Below are positions 58,591 through 64,000 of a stretch of 64,000 bases of DNA, piece by piece (position 1 is the stretch's first letter; every line of letters starts with the position of its first letter). Below the pieces are notes generated by a model. That model saw nothing but the letters and a program-made list of their open reading frames with translations. It was not told the origin of the DNA and did no database searches. Source of the stretch: Viola odorata (Eukaryota; Streptophyta; Magnoliopsida; Malpighiales; Violaceae). The DNA lies in assembly GCA_963691705.1 (NCBI GenBank), contig OY829542.1, positions 53,299,002-53,363,001 on the forward strand, given 5' to 3'. A program made the translations under genes and the position numbers.

Positions 58591-59121
58591 CAGAGACGGA
58601 GCTAGGGGTGGGCTAGGGTGAGCCCAAACCCGCCCAACCCCTAGCCCAATTTTTTTTTAAGAAAAAAAAAATTACCTATTAATTGCTTTTATATTTATTT
58701 ATATTTTTATAAATAATTAATTAATTAGTAATGAAAGTTAGGAGATTTAAAATTTAAAATTTAAAATTTAAAAAAATAGTAAGAAAATATTGGTTATATC
58801 TTAATAAGTTATACTTTTACAAATAAAAAATATTAATATATTTAATATATATACTTATTTGGTACAATTAGGATTTTAGGAAAGTTAAAATTTCAATTTT
58901 AGATCAAATTAAAATTTAAAATTTTATTTTAAAGCTCTAAGGTGATCATATGGGTATTTCATTCCTAAGAACCGTGTTGGTGTAATTGCCTTATTATTTC
59001 TTTCATTTTGCTATAAAAAATATTAGTATACATGTATAATTATTAAGTATTTCGTTAATTAGTTAAAAACTATTATATTGATATTAGCCCACTCAAGAAA
59101 AAAATTCTGACTCCGCCTCTG
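58591..59121. mobile_element. hAT-type MITE (531 bp)
   Basis: Left end CAGAGACGGAGCTAGG; right end read inward CAGAGGCGGAGTCAG. Eight-base flanks CGTGAGGA (58583-58590) and CGTGTGGA (59122-59129) agree at seven of eight positions, as expected for an older hAT insertion. The interior is AT-rich, without ORF. Confidence 0.72.
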
Positions 59122-59129
59122 CGTGTGGA

Positions 59130-60900
59130 TGTCTATTATGTGTTGGTGTTGAAAACGAATCTGACACGAGATATGATAAAAAAATGAAGTGTTTGTGCTT
59201 CTTAAATCTCCGGTTGAAATTAAAAAGATGAATACCAAGATTGATAGTGGTGAAATAGTACCGATTAATTAGATTTTTGATTCGAGTATTGAAAGTGTAA
59301 AAAATTACGTTGAGAGATTCTCTTTAAAAATTCAACAATATTTGAATGAGATTAATATCCTATATAAAATAGAACATCCGGAAACCAAAAAGGAAATAAA
59401 TCACATGAGGACATTTAACGTGGCAAATGACACTTGAGGAAAAAGAGAGACAAATTAAATGAAGAGTAAAGTTTGGCTCATAGTTGCTGACTACTCCTTC
59501 TGATTTTTTATAATTGTTCATTTTAATAAAAAAAAATTGTTTGTAATTAGTTGTCATATTTATAATTTTTATGAGGCTAGTTGGTATTTTTTAATTATAA
59601 TTTTTTATCTTTTTCATAAGTTATAAAATCTAACTCAATTAATTTAAAATGCGTTAATATTTTATTTATAATTTTAAAGTAAAAAAAGATAATTAGTGAA
59701 ATATATTTATAACTGAAATCAATGTTACTTTATCTATGTGATTATAATTACAAAGATAACTATTAAAAATTGAAAGGAATAGTACCGTTGCATCAAATTG
59801 TGAATCAATTAATTAATTATTTTCTTGGTGAGATTTAAATATGTGTAATTATATTAATTAGACAACTAACGAGTTATACTTTCTTTAATATTTTTCTTAA
59901 TTTATTAGTAATGGATGTAACAAGGGAAATTAAGAAAAGGTGGCAACCTAAACGTGGAGAATTTTGTGGTCAGCTCTGTATCCATCAGTTATTGCTTCCT
60001 GCTTCCTCTACTGCCAGACAAGCTTTGCGTCTTAAATGTTGTAGGTCCTTTGTTTTTTATTTATTTTATTTCTCCTATCCTTGACTTTTTAACTATTTTT
60101 TTATTCTTTAAAAAAATTCATTTTCATCATTCATAATTGATTCATCGTAGTTAATAAAACGATTGAAATCAATTAATTAAAATCAAAATTAATAATCAAC
60201 CATCGAAAATATACTTTGAAGTTTTTTTTTTAACACAGGGAACACTATTTTAAGAAAATGAGAGCATGACCTGACACAATTTTGTTGCTATAATTATGGC
60301 GAAATTTTAATTCTTCACACCACGAGTCCCTTTTTAACTCAAGATCAAAATCCTAGTTTTGCAGATTGGGCGATGGAATCATGGAATATTGTAAAGTAGC
60401 GTTTGGTTAACGAAATACTACTTTTGTACTTGGAATTCTTAAGGAAAGTAAAAAAAATGACTACTTTATCTTTTTCTATATTTGTGTCTTTGTTATTTTA
60501 TTAGGCGTCTTTTGTTATCTTGTGAGGCATCTTTTGTTATCTTGTTAGGTGTCTAATAATTCTTTTCTATATATACTGTGCTACACAATTTTTTCTAAAT
60601 ACGTTAGACTTTCTCTTTATTTAATTGTCTATCTTTCAACAATCAAAATATCAAATGAGTTTGCTTTATGACTATGATTTTTTGCACGTTAAAAAATATG
60701 ACAAATGACATAACCTTCGTATTAGAGTCCTTGAAAATTATAGCAAAGTATGACACATATTGTTCTAGCAATGCAAAAAAATATAACTGCAACAATAGAC
60801 AAGTCTAAGATCAGGATTTCTTGGATGATTTTTTTCTCGTTCCTAACCGTATTTTCTTCTACCTATTATTATTTACATCATTACTATGTAATTTTTATGT
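59130..60900. other. Intergenic AT-rich, no gene recognised
   Basis: No credible coding sequence. A TAGCGTTTGGTTAACG stretch at about 60396 could be a transposon end (see rejected items). Confidence 0.45.
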
Positions 60901-61035
60901 GATTATTATAATTTTGATGTAATTATTCTAATTTTGATGTAATTATTATAATTTTGATGTAATTAAAATAATTTTGATGTAGTTAATTATAGTTTTTGTG
61001 TAATTAATATAATTTTTGTGTAATTAATATAATTT
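60901..61035. repeat. 20-bp AT-rich tandem repeat (about 6.7 units)
   Basis: Units such as aattattataattttgatgt follow each other with exact 20-bp spacing from 60901. The last two and a half units are a diverged variant (taattaatataatttttgtg). Confidence 0.85.
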
Positions 61036-61340
61036 GGCGAAGTTTTAGGACTAAGAGAAGGAAGAAGATGTTTTATTAGGTTATTTTTTATAATTAATTT
61101 TGGACAAATATGTCATTTAACAAAAAAAAATTACTTTCCTTATAGGGGAATCATTCTCCCCACCCTCTAGCCAAGGAATCACTTTCCTCCATTTTTTGGA
61201 AAGTTAAGACGGTCAAGGAAAGTTGGATTCTGGGGGAGAGTTATTCATTGTCGCAACCAAACGCAATAAAGCTCGGAATCTCAGATTTTCGAGTCACTTT
61301 TCTTCCTGATTCCGCCAACCAAACGCACCTGATAAAATAT
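61036..61340. other. Intergenic, no gene recognised
   Basis: Contains two caaccaaacgca motifs (61255, 61316) and no coding signal. Confidence 0.4.
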
Positions 61341-62100
61341 GATTCGATTATACCCGGGGTAGGAAGAATCTTGGCGATATTCACCCCTGAGGGGGTGGTC
61401 CTCGCCGCCGCTACACCTGCAAGGCGCCGGAGGGGGTCCCCGGCGCAGGTACTCCGACGATCAAGTCAGTATAAGTAGCGAAATATAAGGGGTATGTAGG
61501 AGTAGTAGTGAGAGAGAGTAGAGAGAGAGAGTCCTCCTCCTTTTCTACCTAGGAGGGGGTATTTATAGGATATTTGGTCGGGAGTGCTGTCTTGGGATGT
61601 CAATACTTATGGCGTACCGGGTGTGGGAATAAGCGCCATATCGTGTTGGATGGGCCCCCCCCGCTGACGTCGACCACCCCCCGGTAGCAGGACTAGCAAG
61701 AGGCCAGGCGGGCCCTACAGTAGCTGAAGATGACGCACCCCCTGCCCGGACTAAAATGCCCTGGGGGTATATCAATTGTTATCATAAGCCCAACTGAAAA
61801 CGAGCCCGAGTGTTTACCAAGGGCTTCATTCTCGACTTCTAGAGGAGTAGTATTTCCTTCACGACGCGGTAGGTTCATGAGGATTTTCGAGTTTCTCTGA
61901 CTCTTCTGGCATTCAAGCAATGTATTTTCATTCCCGATATCTATCAGAACTCGGTATCTTTGTACCAGATATACGACAGCAAAGCAGGCAACGCGAACCG
62001 AACGCTTTCGAGAACTATTGGCCACAGAAAGGATGTCGACCAAGTTGATAGCGGTGATGTCGTGGCGATAACGCTGGTCATAAACCAGAACTGATAATTC
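61341..62100 (-). mobile_element. Probable minus-strand LTR or LTR-proximal sequence of a Gypsy-type element
   Basis: On the minus strand there is a TATA box CTATAAATAC (61568-61559), a CT-microsatellite leader, and then GC-rich sequence with cggagtacctgcgccgggg (about 61455-61437), a type of sequence common downstream of the TATA box in plant Gypsy LTRs. No second LTR, PBS or protein was found, so boundaries and class are provisional. Confidence 0.4.
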
Positions 62101-62119
62101 TGGCGATAAGCCAGAACTA

Positions 62120-62341
62120 ATAACGCTGACGGCGAACCCGAACAGATAACGCTGACGGTGAACCCGAACAGATAACGCTGACGGTAACCTGAACAGATAA
62201 CGCTGACGGCGAACCCGAACAGATAACGCTGACGGCGAACCCGAACAGATAACGCTGACGGTGAACCCGAACAGATAACGCTGACGGTGAACCCGAACAG
62301 ATAACGCTGACGGTGAACCCGAACAGATAACGCCGACGGGG
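62120..62341. repeat. 26-bp minisatellite (about 8.6 units)
   Basis: Unit ataacgctgacggtgaac followed by ccgaacag. Eight near-identical units start at 62120, 62146, 62172 (25 bp), 62197, 62223, 62249, 62275 and 62301, and a partial unit at 62327. Variants differ mainly at one c/t position. The minus strand has no stop codon in any frame across the array. Confidence 0.93.
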
Positions 62342-62814
62342 ACGCAACACTGTAGCAAAGCAATGTCATAGCTTGCTGATGAAGATGGTGTCATCACGAG
62401 ACCACCATGTAGTCAGCCAAATCATGGGCAGATAATAATAACAAGGTATTCTTCTTGATATCGCGACATGACTAAGAATGCGCATTTCAGTACTGGGAAG
62501 GAGATGTCACAAATAAGATGGTGTACCATTGCTCCCATCACTGAGAATGTATTCCCTCGCTAATGACAAAAGATACCCCGTAGGCAGTAATAAATTCTTG
62601 CGTAATCTCGCTGCCTTTGTGGGCGTTAGTCTCTTCGCTATTTCGATATTTCATCGACTTTCCTGCGCATTCTCAAATGTTGTCTTGCCAGGTTAGTAAA
62701 AATAACATGTAATGACAAGTACTAGTTACCCTTAGAAGCTTTCACCCGCGCATATCGGGGTGTTGTTGATGTCACTTTTTCCATCCAAGCTCGTTGGATC
62801 CAGCTTTGCTGTAA
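62342..62814. other. Non-coding spacer between the tandem repeats
   Basis: No gene recognised. Confidence 0.45.
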
Positions 62815-63013
62815 GCCGCCTGCAATATTGACGCGGCTTTACGCCATAAGCTACCTACAATTTGTGCGGTTTTACGCCATAACTACCTGCAATATTTTCG
62901 TGGTTTTACGCTGCTCGGAGCTACCTACAATATTGACGCGGCTTTACACTATAGGCCACCTACAAATTGTGCGGTTTTATGCCGTAGCTACCCGCAATAT
63001 TGCACGCTTTCAC
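62815..63013. repeat. About 34-bp degenerate tandem repeat (about six units)
   Basis: Units begin g(c/t)(c/t)acctacaatatt-like, then gcggttttacgcc. Starts near 62815, 62850, 62883, 62920, 62955 and 62987; lengths range from 32 to 37 bp. Confidence 0.75.
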
Positions 63014-63577
63014 ATTCCCCAAGATTTCAATCTGTACTCCACTTGAGTACCTGCATTGTTAGCTGTACAAATACACTAACAGTAACAGAGTTTGCTAACT
63101 TCGGTTAGCTTCCTCTAAGAAGGGGAAAATGATAATCTTAAAGGTGATAGCGATACCTTAGGGGAATAAACAAGGAACTCGGCCGTTGTTTAATTCCCGC
63201 TCCAAGCCTTGCCTTTACGAAGGAGAATGACATGTCGTTGGAGACCTTTTTCGGTGATGAGAGACTGACCTCATGACATTATGAGGGCTCTTCAAACGGG
63301 GTAGATATTCACCCGATAAGTCATATCAATATTCATCCGGGGTAGATATTCACCCGCCAGATAATATTCTAAATTATCATTTATCTCACCCACCGTCATG
63401 ATAAATGACCAGATATAAAGCAGGATTAGGCTGCAATCAGTGGCGTCACTTTGAGGCTCAATCGTGCCTGCTAAACGCCGATATCTCACTTAGATGTCTT
63501 CATGAGAATTATAGCCCTTTAAACTATCTTCAAATCGAGCTATTATCCAGGAAATTCCGAGCACGTATGAATAAGAT
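63014..63577. other. Non-coding spacer with gatattcaccc motifs
   Basis: ggggtagatattcaccc occurs twice (about 63299 and 63341) and a related gcgatattcacccc at 61374, linking this part to the 61.3-kb region. No gene recognised. Confidence 0.4.
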
Positions 63578-64000
63578 ATGATTTTTTCCGTAAACTCAAT
63601 ATATGCGGAAACTTCAGCTAACGCGGAGGCAGCTGATAACACGGAGGAAGCTCCTACCACGGAGGAAGCTCTTATCGTTGAGGAAGCTCATAACACGGAG
63701 GAAGCTCCTAACATGGAGGAAGCTCCTATCACGGAGGAAGCCCCTATCACGGAGGCAACCCCTATCACGGAGGAAGCTCCTATCACGGAGGAAGCTCCTA
63801 TCACGGAGGAAGCCCCTATCACGGAGGCAGCTCCTAACACGGAGGAAGCCCCTATCACGGAGGCAACCCCTATCACGGAGGAAGCTCCTATCACGGAGGA
63901 AGCTCCTATCACGGAGGAAGCCCCTATCACGGAGGCAGCTCCTAAAACGGAGGAAGCTCATAACACGGAGGAAGCTCCTACACGGAGGCAGCCCCTATCA
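63578..64000 (+). CDS. Possible ORF of acidic hexapeptide repeats, runs off the window
   Basis: From the ATG at 63578 the + frame stays open to the window end (about 141 codons). After about 20 residues it becomes a run of [12 protein letters not shown]-type hexapeptides made by the 18-bp repeat. Near 63982 one base is missing from the unit and the phase shifts, still open. The opposite strand is also open in two frames, as expected when a stop-free unit of 18 bp is repeated, so openness is weak evidence of coding. No family was recognised. Possibly a low-complexity part of a retroelement ORF. Confidence 0.25.
   Translation, partial: MIFSVNSIYAETSANAEAADNTEEAPTTEEALIVEEAHNTEEAPNMEEAPITEEAPITEATPITEEAPITEEAPITEEAPITEAAPNTEEAPITEATPITEEAPITEEAPITEEAPITEAAPKTEEAHNTEEAPTRRQPLS
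63644..64000. repeat. 18-bp tandem repeat with a 108-bp higher-order unit
   Basis: Unit acggaggaagctcctatc with variants (gaagcccct, gcaacccct, gcagctcct). The variant order repeats with a 108-bp period (63731 and 63839 both begin acggaggaagcccct followed by a gcaacccct unit), that is six units per higher-order repeat. The array continues past the window end. Confidence 0.92.

Noticed and set aside
60396..61262. Possible DNA transposon with GCGTTTGGTT ends
   Set aside because: The right end could be either of two caaccaaacgc motifs, and no target duplication is convincing.
61693..62397. 234-codon minus-strand ORF with a 26-residue repeat
   Set aside because: Openness results from the stop-free 26-bp array; the flanking frame shows no domain and other frames are equally open.
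62120..64000. CRISPR-like array
   Set aside because: Units are contiguous without unique spacers, in a plant genome; these are minisatellites.

Overview
This is nuclear DNA from a flowering plant, most likely a eudicot. It is AT-rich and carries intron-containing genes whose products resemble Arabidopsis proteins (SEC16, PEX19, PME53-type pectinesterase, IPUT1/PGSIP6). It also holds dense plant transposon families (Copia, Athila-type Gypsy, mariner, Stowaway, hAT, PIF/Harbinger-like, pogo-like, CACTA). Genus and family cannot be fixed from the sequence alone. All calls come from reading the sequence; no database search was run.

Gene-rich part (1-22.3 kb). On the + strand there is the last coding exon of a SEC16-type COPII scaffold gene, then two complete five-exon PEX19 genes in direct tandem. 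Only the second PEX19 copy keeps a normal 3' flank; the first has a deleted Copia element in intron 1. On the - strand follow a complete five-exon pectinesterase (PME53-like), a broken RING-H2 fragment, and a complete five-exon IPUT1/PGSIP6-like GT8 glucuronosyltransferase. These are independent housekeeping or cell-wall genes, not an operon or cluster.

Transposon part (22.3-64 kb). A 3.3-kb PIF/Harbinger-like element contains a 569-bp pogo-like element that still encodes a PCNA-box-like C-terminus. A mariner transposase gene is broken by a Copia element, which is itself interrupted by a hAT-type element: three nested layers, with target-site duplications readable for the two inner ones. A 13.2-kb Athila-type Gypsy element with 1.57/1.60-kb LTRs (target duplication ATCAT) is inserted in a minus-strand gene of unknown function. 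Its gag has two premature stops, while the rest of gag-pol and an env-position ORF are open. Beyond it lie a CACTA end, Stowaway-type and hAT MITEs, and a retroelement-like region made largely of tandem repeats with 26-, 34- and 18-bp units.

Most notable observation: between the Athila 5' LTR and gag, the primer-binding site runs on into a near-complete antisense copy of tRNA-Asp(GTC). A second copy of the primer-binding site follows. It looks as if the reverse transcriptase copied the whole tRNA primer and the copy became fixed in the element.
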